Source: Bacillus_BD sp050389805
GTDB lineage: Bacteria; Bacillota; Bacilli; Bacillales; Cytobacillaceae
DNA length: 64,000 nucleotides
Direction: 5' to 3'
NCBI RefSeq assembly: GCF_050389805.1
Contig: NZ_CP130945.1
Coordinates: 2,418,001-2,482,000, forward strand
Shown piece by piece: positions 33,645 through 42,317 of this stretch (its first letter is position 1; each line of letters begins with the position of its first letter). A program made the translations under genes and the position numbers. A model generated the notes under the pieces. It saw nothing but the letters and a program-made list of their open reading frames with translations. It made no database searches and had not been told where the DNA came from.

Positions 33645-34714
33645 ACCAAAAACTACTTGGCGCTTCTCTAGGAGCCTTCATCTTAATAGCCGTCATCGTT
33701 GCAGGGATTTTGATTTATATCAATCAACAGAAAACGCCGGAAGTTGTAATTAATGGACTTGTTGGTGGTGAAAAAGTGGAATTATTTGAGAATGAAACTT
33801 TCAAGAAAATCGCGGAAGAAAAATATCATACGACGATTACTTATTCAAAATCAGGTAGCATCGAAATGGCGGATCGCGATGTCAGCGATCTGGATTATTT
33901 ATTTCCTTCCAGTCAAATGGCAGAAGAGTTAATCAAGAAGAAAAAGGGAGAGTTCATTACAAAAAGCGAGACAGTCTTGAATTCGCCCATCGTTTTTATT
34001 TCATGGGGAGAAGTGGTCGATGCCCTTGAAAAAGAAGGCATCTTTCAAAAAGATGACAATACGTATACAGTCGATACCCCCACCTTTATCAGTTTAATTT
34101 TAGAAGGAAAAGACTGGTCTAGTGTGGGACTCCCAGATTTATATGGAAATATTTCGATCGTTTCGACTCATCCTTCTAAATCCAATTCTGGAAATATGTT
34201 TGCAGGTCTTTTAGCCAATATGGTGAACGATGGAAAAGTGGTGGATAACCAAACCTTGCAAACTGTCCTGCCAAACGTAACAGAATTCTACTCGAAACTC
34301 GGTTACTTAGAAAGTTCATCAGGCGACTTATTTGAACAATTTTTAAAAACAGGGATGGGTGCAAAACCGATTATCGTTGGCTATGAAAATCAATTAGTCG
34401 AGTTTGCCCAAATGCATGCGGACGAGTGGGATCAGGTCAAAGATGAGATTCGCATTGTGTATCCAACTCCAACGGTATGGAGTGAGCATCCAGTGATTGC
34501 TTTAAATGAAAATGGCGAAAGACTGATCCAAATTTTATCCGATCCTGAAGTTCAAGAGTTGGCTTGGAAAGAACATGGCTTTCGCACGGGATTAAGTGGC
34601 GTGGAGAATAATCCGGACGATTTAGAAATGGAAGGATTGCCAAAAACAATTCGGTCGATTATTCCGATGCCGACTCCAGAAGTGATGGACAGAATTGTTA
34701 ATGCCTTAAAATAA
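33641..34714 (+). CDS. Membrane-anchored substrate-binding-type protein
   Basis: A 357-aa protein with one N-terminal membrane anchor (residues ~6-28, no lipobox) and a binding-protein fold. It is a visible paralogue of the binding domain two genes upstream: NSPIVFISWGEVVDALEKEG against TSPVVFGIEQSKAEELGF, THPSKSNSGNMFAGLLANM against ATQSNSGASAYIGFL, and GFRTGLSGVENNPD against GRRTGFGGVVKNPD. It lacks the VWA domain. Two anchored binding domains without a transporter imply sensing or assembly rather than import. Confidence 0.83.
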   Translation: MNQKLLGASLGAFILIAVIVAGILIYINQQKTPEVVINGLVGGEKVELFENETFKKIAEEKYHTTITYSKSGSIEMADRDVSDLDYLFPSSQMAEELIKKKKGEFITKSETVLNSPIVFISWGEVVDALEKEGIFQKDDNTYTVDTPTFISLILEGKDWSSVGLPDLYGNISIVSTHPSKSNSGNMFAGLLANMVNDGKVVDNQTLQTVLPNVTEFYSKLGYLESSSGDLFEQFLKTGMGAKPIIVGYENQLVEFAQMHADEWDQVKDEIRIVYPTPTVWSEHPVIALNENGERLIQILSDPEVQELAWKEHGFRTGLSGVENNPDDLEMEGLPKTIRSIIPMPTPEVMDRIVNALK

Positions 34715-34732
34715 TAGATCTCTTGGGGGATT

Positions 34733-35812
34733 ATGATGGAAAATGAAGTTCAACTATTAGATATTTTTGAAATAGAAATGGGTATCGGGACAGAGCAACA
34801 ACAAAGAGTAGTTCAATTGCTGAAGGAAATGAATATTAAAGATTCCACCTTTGTCATTGGCTATGGAACCCATATTTTAAAGGAGATATCGCAGTTTTCG
34901 GATAAAATATTAAGTCATGTTACCGCCAAAGATAGTGGGGAAGTAGGCTCGATCGTTACTGAACTCATGCTCAAAATCAAAGAAGTTGATGGGGATTATT
35001 TAGTTCAAAAAGGGGGTCTTGCCTCCATTCCTGTGATTGGTGCCTTGTTTAACAAAGCGAAAAAATTCATTTCCCAATACGAGAAGATAAGCATTCAAAT
35101 TGAAAAAATCACGGGTCAATTAGATAAGGCACAGATCCAATTAATCAAAGATATTACGATGCTAGACGGATTGTATGAGAGAAATAAAAAGTACTTCCAA
35201 GAGTTAAACCTCTATATTGAGGCAGGCCAGATCAAAGTTGAAGAAATTAGAGACGTCATCATTCCTTCCTTACAGGAAAAAGCGAAAGGAACGAATGATG
35301 CTAAAGTTCTGCAAGAATTAAACGAACTAACGCAATTTGTAGATCGATTTGAAAAGAAGATCCATAATCTACAATTAAGCCGGGCAATTACAATCCAAAC
35401 AGCCCCTCAAATTCGCATGATTCAAAACAACAATCATGTGCTAGCTGACAAAATTCAAAGCTCGATTTTACAGACGATTCCCTTGTGGAAACAGCAATTG
35501 GTCATTGCCCTTACACTTGCACGTCAACAAAACGCCTTGAAACTACAAAAAGAAGTGACTGAAACAACGAATGAATTGTTGCTAAAAAACTCAGAACTAG
35601 TTAAACAAGGGTCGATCGACATCGCTCGTGAAAATGAAAAAGGCATCGTCGAAATCGAAACCTTAAAAACCACACAGTCCAATCTAATTGCGATCTTAGA
35701 AGAAACGATAACCATCCAAACCGAAGGAAAACACAAAAGAGAAGAAGCCCTAGTCGCACTACAAAAAATGGAAAACGAATTGAAGGCGAAAATGGAAGAG
35801 ATGGTAAAGTGA
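34733..35812 (+). CDS. TelA/KlaA-like toxic anion resistance protein (YceH-like)
   Basis: A 359-aa, almost fully helical cytoplasmic protein of the TelA family (PF05816). Signatures include a glycine-rich GGLASIPVIGALFNKAKKFISQYEKISIQIEKITGQLDKAQIQLIKDITMLDGLYERNKKYFQELNLYIEAGQ, followed by LIKDITML and TIQTAPQIRMIQNNNHVLADKIQSSILQTIPLWK. In B. subtilis, yceH ends a cell-envelope stress operon. Despite the family name, tellurite resistance is not implied. The TGA stop belongs to a repeat. Confidence 0.9.
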   Translation: MMENEVQLLDIFEIEMGIGTEQQQRVVQLLKEMNIKDSTFVIGYGTHILKEISQFSDKILSHVTAKDSGEVGSIVTELMLKIKEVDGDYLVQKGGLASIPVIGALFNKAKKFISQYEKISIQIEKITGQLDKAQIQLIKDITMLDGLYERNKKYFQELNLYIEAGQIKVEEIRDVIIPSLQEKAKGTNDAKVLQELNELTQFVDRFEKKIHNLQLSRAITIQTAPQIRMIQNNNHVLADKIQSSILQTIPLWKQQLVIALTLARQQNALKLQKEVTETTNELLLKNSELVKQGSIDIARENEKGIVEIETLKTTQSNLIAILEETITIQTEGKHKREEALVALQKMENELKAKMEEMVK

Positions 35813-35880
35813 AACATGGGGACGGTTCTGCGCGTTTCAAAACAAACTTTTGAAACAGACAGAACCGTCCCTCTGTTTCA
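35810..35880 (+). repeat. Interspersed palindromic repeat, inverted pair
   Basis: TGAAACATGGGGACGGTTCT variant; its TGA is the stop of the TelA-like gene. The inverted unit ends GTCCCTCTGTTTCA. Confidence 0.9.
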
Positions 35881-35958
35881 ATTCAGTGATTATTTTGAGC
35901 AAAGCTAACAGAGGAAATGTCGCAAAAGTAGAAAAAATCTTTAAATTTAATGTGAGAC

Positions 35959-35967
35959 TGCTATAAT
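35959..35967 (+). promoter_or_regulatory. Extended -10 promoter ahead of the TPP riboswitch
   Basis: TGC-TATAAT, an extended -10 element, 18 bp before the riboswitch. The -35 region is weak (CTTTAA). Confidence 0.6.
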
Positions 35968-35984
35968 AATAGTAAATAAATAAC

Positions 35985-36078
35985 GAAACCCACTGGGGAG
36001 CTTTTTGCTGAGAGTGAACAAACTCGTTTGTTCAGACCCTTTGAACCTGTTAGATAATGCTAGCGCAGGGATGTGAAA
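35985..36078 (+). promoter_or_regulatory. TPP riboswitch (THI element)
   Basis: Conserved blocks in order: ACTGGGGAGCTTTTTGCTGAGA, then GACCCTTTGAACCTGTTAGATAATGCTAGCGCAGGGA (split here only by a variable stem AACAAACTCGTTTGTT). All core thiamine-pyrophosphate contact regions (CUGAGA, ACCCUUUGAACCUG, UAAUGCUAGCG) are intact. It precedes the thiT start by 78 bp. Confidence 0.95.
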
Positions 36079-36156
36079 TACAAGAATGATTTTTTTCTGT
36101 ATCTATGTGCAAAAGGTTCTTCCCTTTAGGTTTTACTAAAAAGGGGAGATTTTATT

Positions 36157-36363
36157 ATGAAAAAATTATCATTAGTCGCTATGATTGAGGCAGCTTTTTT
36201 TGCAGCATTTGCCTTTACCCTTGATCTTTTACCGTCTATTAACCTATCACCATGGATCTCTATCTCAATTGCCATGGTGCCTATTTTTATCATTGCTTTC
36301 CGATGGGGCTTTAAAGTAAGTTTGTTTTCTGGATTTTTGTGGTTTAACATAACATACCAATAA
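36157..36363 (+). pseudogene. thiT: Truncated thiT (thiamine ECF transporter S component)
   Basis: A 68-codon fragment homologous to the first third of ThiT/YuaJ (~190 aa): IEAAFFAAFAFTLDLLP, then ISISIAMVPIFIIAFRWGFKVSLFSGFLW, the ThiT start pattern with its first two membrane segments. It then runs into unrelated codons (FNITYQ) and a stop. None of the remaining ThiT sequence, including the thiamine-binding helices, is found in the next 150 bases in any frame. It cannot be a working transporter, although the riboswitch and promoter upstream look functional. Confidence 0.83.
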
Positions 36364-36517
36364 CCTTTGATATAACGAAAAAAAATTCTCACTTATGAAA
36401 AGAAAAGATATGTCTTGCGCTGATTTCAACAGAAACGCTAAAAGTTACATTTTTTTAAAAATCAACGCTTAAGGTTTTGAGAAAATAGCATTTATCCCTG
36501 TAAAGGAGGGATGAGGG

Positions 36518-37591
36518 TTGGTTTTATTCAATATACTTGATTACTCACCAATTTTTGAAGGATGGAATGCTCGGGAAGCCTTACTGCACACAAGGGATTT
36601 AGCACAGCTTGCAGACAGCCTTGGATATCATCGGTACTGGGTGGCTGAACATCATCACGTGTTTTCTGTTGCAGGAAGTACCCCGGAACTGCTGATGATG
36701 CAATTGGCTGCTTCTACAAATCGAATACGAATCGGTTCAGGCGGGATCATGCTGCGACATTATAGTCCTTATAAAGTTGCCGAAAATTTCCGGATGCTGG
36801 AGGCTTTTTATCCAAACCGAATTGATTTAGGGATAGGCAGATCTCCGGGCTATCCAATGGTTAATCGAGCGTTGAATGAAGCAAAAGATATACGGGTTTC
36901 ATACGATCAGCAGGTGAAAGATCTTTATAAATACTTAACAGATAACACGGATGAAGAGCATCGCTTTAAAAAGCTAATTGCAACACCTGTTATCGATACG
37001 ATTCCGCAAATATGGCTGCTTGGAAGAGGAACAGAAGGGGTAAGCATTGCTGCAGCAAATGGATCCGCCTATGCATTTGCTCATTTTGCGCCTCCCTCCA
37101 AATTGAACGGTCAGGAAATCGTCATGAATTACCGCAGTGAATTTAAACCCAGTTCTTTACTCGAAAATCCAAGAGTCATGGTCGCCGTTTTCGTGATAAT
37201 CGCCGAAACGAGGGAGGAAGCAGCGGACATTGCCACTGCATTTGATTTATGGTTGCTTTCTATTGAATCTACCAACCAGCCTCCATACTATCCTTCTATT
37301 AGAACAGCCAAGGATCGTAAATTAACTATTGTTGATGAGGAAAAAATCACTCAAAATCGAACACGTGTCATTATAGGTGATCCGAAACTAGTTAAAACAG
37401 AGATAGAAAGAGTCGTTGATCTGTATCAAGCTGACGAAATAACCATTATTCCTCAATTTTATGATGCGAACAATCGAATGAAAGGAATAAAATTATTAGC
37501 AGAAGCATTTGGATTATCTGCTGAAAACATACGTAATAGAAAAAGGTCGATTGTTCCTAGGTTTAGGAATCATCGGCCTTATTTTTTATAG
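36518..37591 (+). CDS. LLM class flavin-dependent oxidoreductase (bacterial luciferase-like)
   Basis: A 357-aa cytosolic FMN-dependent monooxygenase-fold protein: HRYWVAEHHH near residue 45, GSGGIMLRHYSPYKVAENFRMLEAFYPNRIDLGIGRSPG (~75-115) and PQIWLLGRGTEGVSIAAANGSAYAFAHF (~165-195) are standard for the YhbW/YtmO branch. TTG 36518 lies 7 bp after AAAGGAGGG; the ATG at 36511 is out of frame. The substrate is unknown. There is no neighbouring flavin reductase. The C-terminal tail is basic (RKRSIVPRFRNHRP). Confidence 0.87.
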   Translation: MVLFNILDYSPIFEGWNAREALLHTRDLAQLADSLGYHRYWVAEHHHVFSVAGSTPELLMMQLAASTNRIRIGSGGIMLRHYSPYKVAENFRMLEAFYPNRIDLGIGRSPGYPMVNRALNEAKDIRVSYDQQVKDLYKYLTDNTDEEHRFKKLIATPVIDTIPQIWLLGRGTEGVSIAAANGSAYAFAHFAPPSKLNGQEIVMNYRSEFKPSSLLENPRVMVAVFVIIAETREEAADIATAFDLWLLSIESTNQPPYYPSIRTAKDRKLTIVDEEKITQNRTRVIIGDPKLVKTEIERVVDLYQADEITIIPQFYDANNRMKGIKLLAEAFGLSAENIRNRKRSIVPRFRNHRPYFL

Positions 37592-37716
37592 CAAACGATT
37601 ACCTTTACTAGGGGTTAGTTGAAGAAAGAATATCTGTAAATGTTTCAAATTTCAACATTCTGCTTTAACTGAACCTTTTATTTTAATCGTATTATGTAGG
37701 AGGCTTTCCTTTATAA

Positions 37717-37890
37717 TAAGGCTGTGTTTAAGGCCAATGTTATTTTCTGATTGAAGTGGAAGACGTGCATACTTCTGCCAGAGAAGCAAGCAGAAAAGAC
37801 TCCATAATGTCATCATAATGGCTCAGGCGTAGCTATGAAAAGCGAAGTGCTTAGAACGGAAATCAACAACCACTTTTAACAGTGCTATAA
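37717..37890 (+). repeat. Degenerate Bacillus-type interspersed repeat
   Basis: Resembles, as I remember it, a repeat widespread in Bacillus genomes: GGCTGTGTT(A)AAGGCCAATGT at the left end, ATTGAAGTGGAAGACGTG inside, and GAACGGAAATCAACA at the right end with AAGCGAAGTGC before it. The middle is worn. It occupies most of the 400-base gap before the endonuclease gene; no gene is seen there. Confidence 0.5.
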
Positions 37891-37994
37891 AAAACCTTTC
37901 GATGTATGAGTGTTGATAGAATATAATAATATAAATAGTATCAGTTTGGAGGATCAAAAGTGTCCTACCCGATTAATGATAGTAGGTGGATGTT

Positions 37995-38972
37995 ATGAAT
38001 AGCGAGAGTATAAATACATTATTACTTGATAGGATAGGTGAAATAGAGGCTTCGTTAGGTCATGATTTTTCTCTATCCTTAGTAGAACTCGATACAATTA
38101 GGAAACAAATTCTCTCTAATCTTCAATTCTATTATTCTAAAAGTAAAGATGATCAAGATGTACAAGATTACTATCATTCTGTTCGTTCTGTTGATGATGG
38201 CCAACATTTATTTTATGAATATCATTCATTACTTAAGAAAACTCACCAACCGATTCCCTATTTTTTAAGTAAGGATCAATATTTATATTCATGGGTAGAT
38301 TTGCAACCGGATGGAACGATTAAGAGTATCTATTCAGGAATTAAACGAGATCCAAAAACACTGATGAAAGAGGATTTAGTAACGATTAAAAAGAAGTATG
38401 CAGAATTTCAAATGGCTATTGAAAAACAGAATCAATCTAAAAATATAAAGGATATACAGATCAGAAAAATAGATCATGATTTTAAATTTAATACGGAGCA
38501 TATGGTTCCTCAGTCTTGGTATGGGACAGCAGAACCCATGAAGGGTGATTTACATCATTTGTTTGCTTGTGATCCGGAATGTAATATAAAACGATCGAAT
38601 TCCCCTTATGGAGATTTCAGTTTTTATCACCCAGAATCATTAGAAGAAAAAATTAAAAATCACTGCGGAGTGTCGTTGGATGGAAAATTTGAACCGGAAT
38701 ACGGAAAAGGGACCATCGCCAGAGATATGTTGTATTTTCTCATCCGTTACCCACATACCATCAAAAAATCCTTTGTGAAACAGATTAATGTACATCTACT
38801 ACTGCATTGGCATGAACAATTTAATGTTACGATATACGAGAAACATCGAAATCAAGCCATTTATCAAATACAAGGAAATCGCAATCCTTTTATTGATTTT
38901 CCTGAATTAGCCCAAAAAGTGAATTTTCAATTAGGTACATCTAAAAAGATGACAGAACTAGGTGCTGGATGA
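37995..38972 (+). CDS. Endonuclease I family nuclease without signal peptide
   Basis: Belongs to the EndA/NucM/Bsn family (PF04231, beta-beta-alpha metal nucleases). The active-site block NTEHMVPQSWYG...MKGDLHHLFACDPECNIKRSNSPYGDF (residues ~168-215) carries the catalytic His and the metal Asn. The C-terminal GTIARDMLYFLIRYP...LLHWHEQFNVTIYEKHRNQAIYQIQGNRNPFIDFPEL is also typical. Most relatives are secreted, but this 325-aa protein starts with a charged helical region and no signal. I place the start at ATG 37995, which has AGGTGG at better spacing than GTG 37986. Confidence 0.88.
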   Translation: MNSESINTLLLDRIGEIEASLGHDFSLSLVELDTIRKQILSNLQFYYSKSKDDQDVQDYYHSVRSVDDGQHLFYEYHSLLKKTHQPIPYFLSKDQYLYSWVDLQPDGTIKSIYSGIKRDPKTLMKEDLVTIKKKYAEFQMAIEKQNQSKNIKDIQIRKIDHDFKFNTEHMVPQSWYGTAEPMKGDLHHLFACDPECNIKRSNSPYGDFSFYHPESLEEKIKNHCGVSLDGKFEPEYGKGTIARDMLYFLIRYPHTIKKSFVKQINVHLLLHWHEQFNVTIYEKHRNQAIYQIQGNRNPFIDFPELAQKVNFQLGTSKKMTELGAG

Positions 38973-39238
38973 TGAACTAATTTTTTTCTCATTTTATCAA
39001 AAAGCCGATATCATCGCTTGTATTAATTATGTTTTACTCCGAGAAAATGGGAAATATACCGCAGAGCACAGTCGGATCCTCAACATTAAGATTTACGACA
39101 GCATCTTGATAAATGACAATGTTAAACCTTTAGAAAAAGGAGAAATCTGTACGCAGCCGAACATCATATGAAGAAATTTCATTTAGTCGGATCAACACTA
39201 CTAGAAATGAAATCTTAGAAACAAGAGAACCCCATGTT
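38973..39238. other. Gap after the nuclease gene, possible coding remnant
   Basis: A frame overlapping the nuclease stop (38962-39171) reads DIIACINYVLLRENGKYTAEHSRIL and might be the relic of another gene, but it lacks a ribosome-binding site. A worn repeat (39216-39241) follows. Confidence 0.35.
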
Positions 39239-39241
39239 TCA
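39216..39241 (-). repeat. Worn palindromic repeat at the CotA-like stop
   Basis: On the minus strand: TGAAACATGGGG, then directly TTCTCTTGTTTCTA, with the ACGG centre lost. The TGA is the stop codon of the multicopper oxidase gene. Confidence 0.75.
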
Positions 39242-40954
39242 ATCCATGGGGCGCCAGAAATTACCGAAGTATTTAATTTCTCCCGTTGCCGGTTCTGTTT
39301 TGTGAGATTCCTCTTCATCAATGACCTCATCAATAGTCTCGTCTGAATGTGGGAGCTGAATCGGGTGGGAGTCTTTAATGACGGTAATGGGTCTCATCAT
39401 GTCGTGGTCTTCATGTTCGAGTAAGTGACAGTGCCAAATATAATGACCGGTAAAGTCTTTCCAGTGCATGATGACGGATGTGACATAGCCGATATCTGCT
39501 TTAAAAACGTCTTTAAACCCTGTTTCATAATCACGAGGTAATTCCATAGGCCCCATTTCGAGTATGCCTTCATTTAGATATTTATCAACGTCAAACGGTC
39601 TTCGTCCCAAAATTTTCCCCTGAATCAAGTGAATATGCATGGGGTGCGAGACGGGGGTCGTATTGATAAAATTCCAAATTTCGATGCTGTCCAAGGCTGG
39701 TTTTTCTGTACATGGATCATGATACATTCGGTTATTTTGCATCAGCATGAGTCTTCCGTATTCATCGTTTGTAGCGGTTAATGGTAAGTCCCGCTTAACA
39801 TGGGCATGATGTTCATGAAGTTCCATTCCACGCGGTGCCAATTCTTCAGGAATGACGCTATTATCTTTTCCATCCAATGGGAGGCTTACTTGGAATTGCA
39901 TGATCACGCTTGTATGCTCATTCGGGTCAGCGGTTTCGGTATCGTCATTCATAAGCGTAATCGTTTGCCCTTTTATGTCGGCAAAATCGATAATCAAGTC
40001 TGTTCGTTCAGCAGGGAATAATTCAATCGTTTGAACGGGATTCGGGTTGGTCAAAAATCCGCCGTCTGTTCCAATCTGAATGAATGTCTGGTTATTCGAA
40101 AGTCGTAAAATATAGCCTCTACGGTTGGAACCATTGAGAATGCGGAAACGGTATTTTCTTGGCTCTACTTGCATATACGGCCATACTTTTCCATTTACCG
40201 TAATCGTATTTCCAAGATGGCCAACGGTAATAGAAGGCGTTACAGGAGCAGGAGGGAACGGAGGCTCAGGTCCAAGTGGATAGAAAAGAGAGCCGTCTTC
40301 ATTAAATGATTTATCCTGGATGATCATCGGCATTTCATATTTACCTGCTGGTAATTGCAATCTTTTTTCTAAATTATCCCGAAGTAGATAGAAACCGACA
40401 AGTCCTGCATAAACATTCAAACGTGTAAGTGCCATCGCATGGTCGTGGTACCATAGCGTTGCTGCGGGTTGGTGATTGGTATATTCATGTACTTTTCTTC
40501 TGAATTTAGGTCCCACATATTTATAATCCTGTGTATACCAGGATTCTGGGTGACCGTCACTTTCCCAGAAGACATTTGCGCCATGTACATGGGTGACCGT
40601 CCGAACCTCCGGTGAATCATTGGCAGTGTGAAGAGTGCGGTCAACTGGGAGAAAGTGTTTTTTGGGCAGTTTGTTCATATATTTGATAAAAGTACTCTTA
40701 TCTTTTCGTGCCTCAATCGTAGGTCCTGGAATCAGACCGTTATATCCCCAAATCCTTGTGTAGGGGAAATCTCTGTGGAAACGGTGTTTGGCTTCTTTCA
40801 TTTCTAGCTCAAAATAGGAATGGTCTGGATAATCGGGATTTTGTTTGGGTTGGGCCACTTTCGGCTTCCTCAAACGATCGACAAATTTAGGAATGGTTTC
40901 TGGATTAGCTGGGTTGACCGTTCTTTCCTTACTCATCATTGTAGATTTATCCAT
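39239..40954 (-). CDS. cotA: Multicopper oxidase, spore coat CotA/bilirubin oxidase type
   Basis: Laccase-like enzyme of the spore outer coat in related bacilli. The 571-aa protein shows all four copper-ligand blocks: HVHGANVFW (~122), TLWYHDHAM (~167), HPMHIHL (~445) and HCHLLEHEDHDMM (~520). No signal peptide is present, as in CotA. It is longer than B. subtilis CotA (513 aa), with extra residues at the C-terminus (SDETIDEVIDEEESHKTEP). ATG 40954 follows AGGAGG. Its stop codon comes from a repeat remnant. Confidence 0.92.
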   Translation of the reverse strand: MDKSTMMSKERTVNPANPETIPKFVDRLRKPKVAQPKQNPDYPDHSYFELEMKEAKHRFHRDFPYTRIWGYNGLIPGPTIEARKDKSTFIKYMNKLPKKHFLPVDRTLHTANDSPEVRTVTHVHGANVFWESDGHPESWYTQDYKYVGPKFRRKVHEYTNHQPAATLWYHDHAMALTRLNVYAGLVGFYLLRDNLEKRLQLPAGKYEMPMIIQDKSFNEDGSLFYPLGPEPPFPPAPVTPSITVGHLGNTITVNGKVWPYMQVEPRKYRFRILNGSNRRGYILRLSNNQTFIQIGTDGGFLTNPNPVQTIELFPAERTDLIIDFADIKGQTITLMNDDTETADPNEHTSVIMQFQVSLPLDGKDNSVIPEELAPRGMELHEHHAHVKRDLPLTATNDEYGRLMLMQNNRMYHDPCTEKPALDSIEIWNFINTTPVSHPMHIHLIQGKILGRRPFDVDKYLNEGILEMGPMELPRDYETGFKDVFKADIGYVTSVIMHWKDFTGHYIWHCHLLEHEDHDMMRPITVIKDSHPIQLPHSDETIDEVIDEEESHKTEPATGEIKYFGNFWRPMD

Positions 40955-41069
40955 AGTATTTTAGTCCTCCTATAGGTGATCTACCTCATCATATTCAATC
41001 TATTAAGGGGTAGATATGACAAGTGCGGAAATATAAAAAAATGTACCTTTGTACCGTAGACAAGCTAGT

Positions 41070-41120
41070 GCAACATTGGGACGGTTCTGGCGTTTCACTG
41101 CATTCTAACTTTTGAAATGA
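41070..41120 (+). repeat. Worn palindromic repeat
   Basis: CAACATTGGGACGGTTCTGGCGTTTCA followed by TTTTGAAATGAGGGGGG, where the inverted unit has lost its GAACCGTCC core. Confidence 0.6.
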
Positions 41121-41442
41121 GGGGGGAGCCAAAGATTTTTCGGTGATTGTGCCTTAAAAAACGAGGGTCTCCAAAAAGTCACTGGGATGAGCTCTTTTTA
41201 TATCATTAAATTGTTTTTCATTGGATGACCTGTAAAAGTTTATGTTTACAACCTCATATGACCGAATTAAAAAAGTAAAGTCTTTTATAAAAATATATTT
41301 TAATAAACTTTCCTATATATAAAGGTTCGTCCCGACCTACCATTGAGAAAACTTATATATAAACGCGAAAATCGTCCTTATTTTTTATATTTATAGGTAA
41401 ACTTGAAGTAATTTGTCTAAAGGTCATATATAATAAGTTCAA

Positions 41443-41473
41443 AACAATACAATAGGACGGTTCTGAAGTTTCA
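41443..41473 (+). repeat. Worn palindromic repeat, single unit
   Basis: AACAATACAATAGGACGGTTCT...GTTTCA; no partner unit. Confidence 0.55.
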
Positions 41474-41614
41474 TAGATTTTTTTAGTCCCTACATATGAA
41501 TGCGAGGATTCGCCACTGTTTATGTTAGGTGTACAGTTGAAATGGAAGATTTTAGAAAAATTAAATTTTATCAGAATCGTACTCTTGTTTTTAATGAATT
41601 AGGAGGATATTTAA

Positions 41615-42127
41615 ATGGAAACAAAATATTGTAAGGAATCACGAGTTGTGAGAACGAGTCGTGTATTCCCAAATGATGTAAATAATCACAATACGTTATT
41701 TGGTGGGAGATTAATGAGTGATTTGGACCAAGTGGCCTCTATTTCTGCAGCGCGTCATAGTCGCAGGGAGTGTGTCACGGCCTCAACCGATTCAGTGGAC
41801 TTTTTGCATCCAGTTCGTACAACCGATTCGGTTTGTTTTGAATCATATGTAACCTGGACGGGCACATCGTCCATGGAGGTTTTTGTGAAAATTATTGCCG
41901 AAGATTTAAAAAGCGGAGAGCGCAAAATCGCTGCTACAGCCTTATTAACATTTGTTGCTCTTGACGACAATAAAAAGCCAGTAAGAGTTCCTAAAGTCAT
42001 CCCGCAAACAGTGGAAGAAAAAAAGTTACATGAAACAGCACCTGAAAGAGCAAAAATTCGAAAAAATAGAAAACATAGAAGTGAAGAGTTAGCTGAGTTT
42101 ATCACGACCAATCATCCTTGGAATTAA
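41615..42127 (+). CDS. Acyl-CoA thioesterase (hotdog fold, YkhA-like)
   Basis: A 170-aa cytosolic acyl-CoA hydrolase. NHNTLFGGRLMSDLDQVASISAARHSRRECVTASTDSVDFLHPVRTTDSVCFESYVTWTGTSSMEVFVKI covers the hotdog helix and the catalytic N/D region. The NxHxTLFGG motif is specific for this family. Length matches YkhA (172 aa). The start follows AGGAGG at 9 bp. It is a single gene. Confidence 0.92.
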   Translation: METKYCKESRVVRTSRVFPNDVNNHNTLFGGRLMSDLDQVASISAARHSRRECVTASTDSVDFLHPVRTTDSVCFESYVTWTGTSSMEVFVKIIAEDLKSGERKIAATALLTFVALDDNKKPVRVPKVIPQTVEEKKLHETAPERAKIRKNRKHRSEELAEFITTNHPWN

Positions 42128-42317
42128 AAAAGATATGGTTCTGGAATTTCATTCTCTTAGCCTATCCTAGAGAGTACATCGTATGTTCGATTGGGGGCAG
42201 CCCCTGTTTTCAAGTATGTGCACACGAGATAGCTTCCCATGTTGACCCATGTTTTACAAGCATCGTTTGTGATATACTCTGATAGAATAATAGATACAGC
42301 AACAAAGAGGTGGCAAC

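Larger units (their letters stand above)
40955..41614. other. Long divergent intergenic region
   Basis: No gene seen. It contains two worn repeat copies (41070-41120 and 41443-41473) and AT-rich DNA. A sporulation (sigma-E/K) promoter for the oxidase gene may lie near 40960-41040 but I cannot pick it reliably. Confidence 0.45.

Noticed and set aside
38962..39171. 69-codon frame overlapping the endonuclease stop
   Set aside because: No ribosome-binding site, overlaps the upstream gene, no family resemblance.
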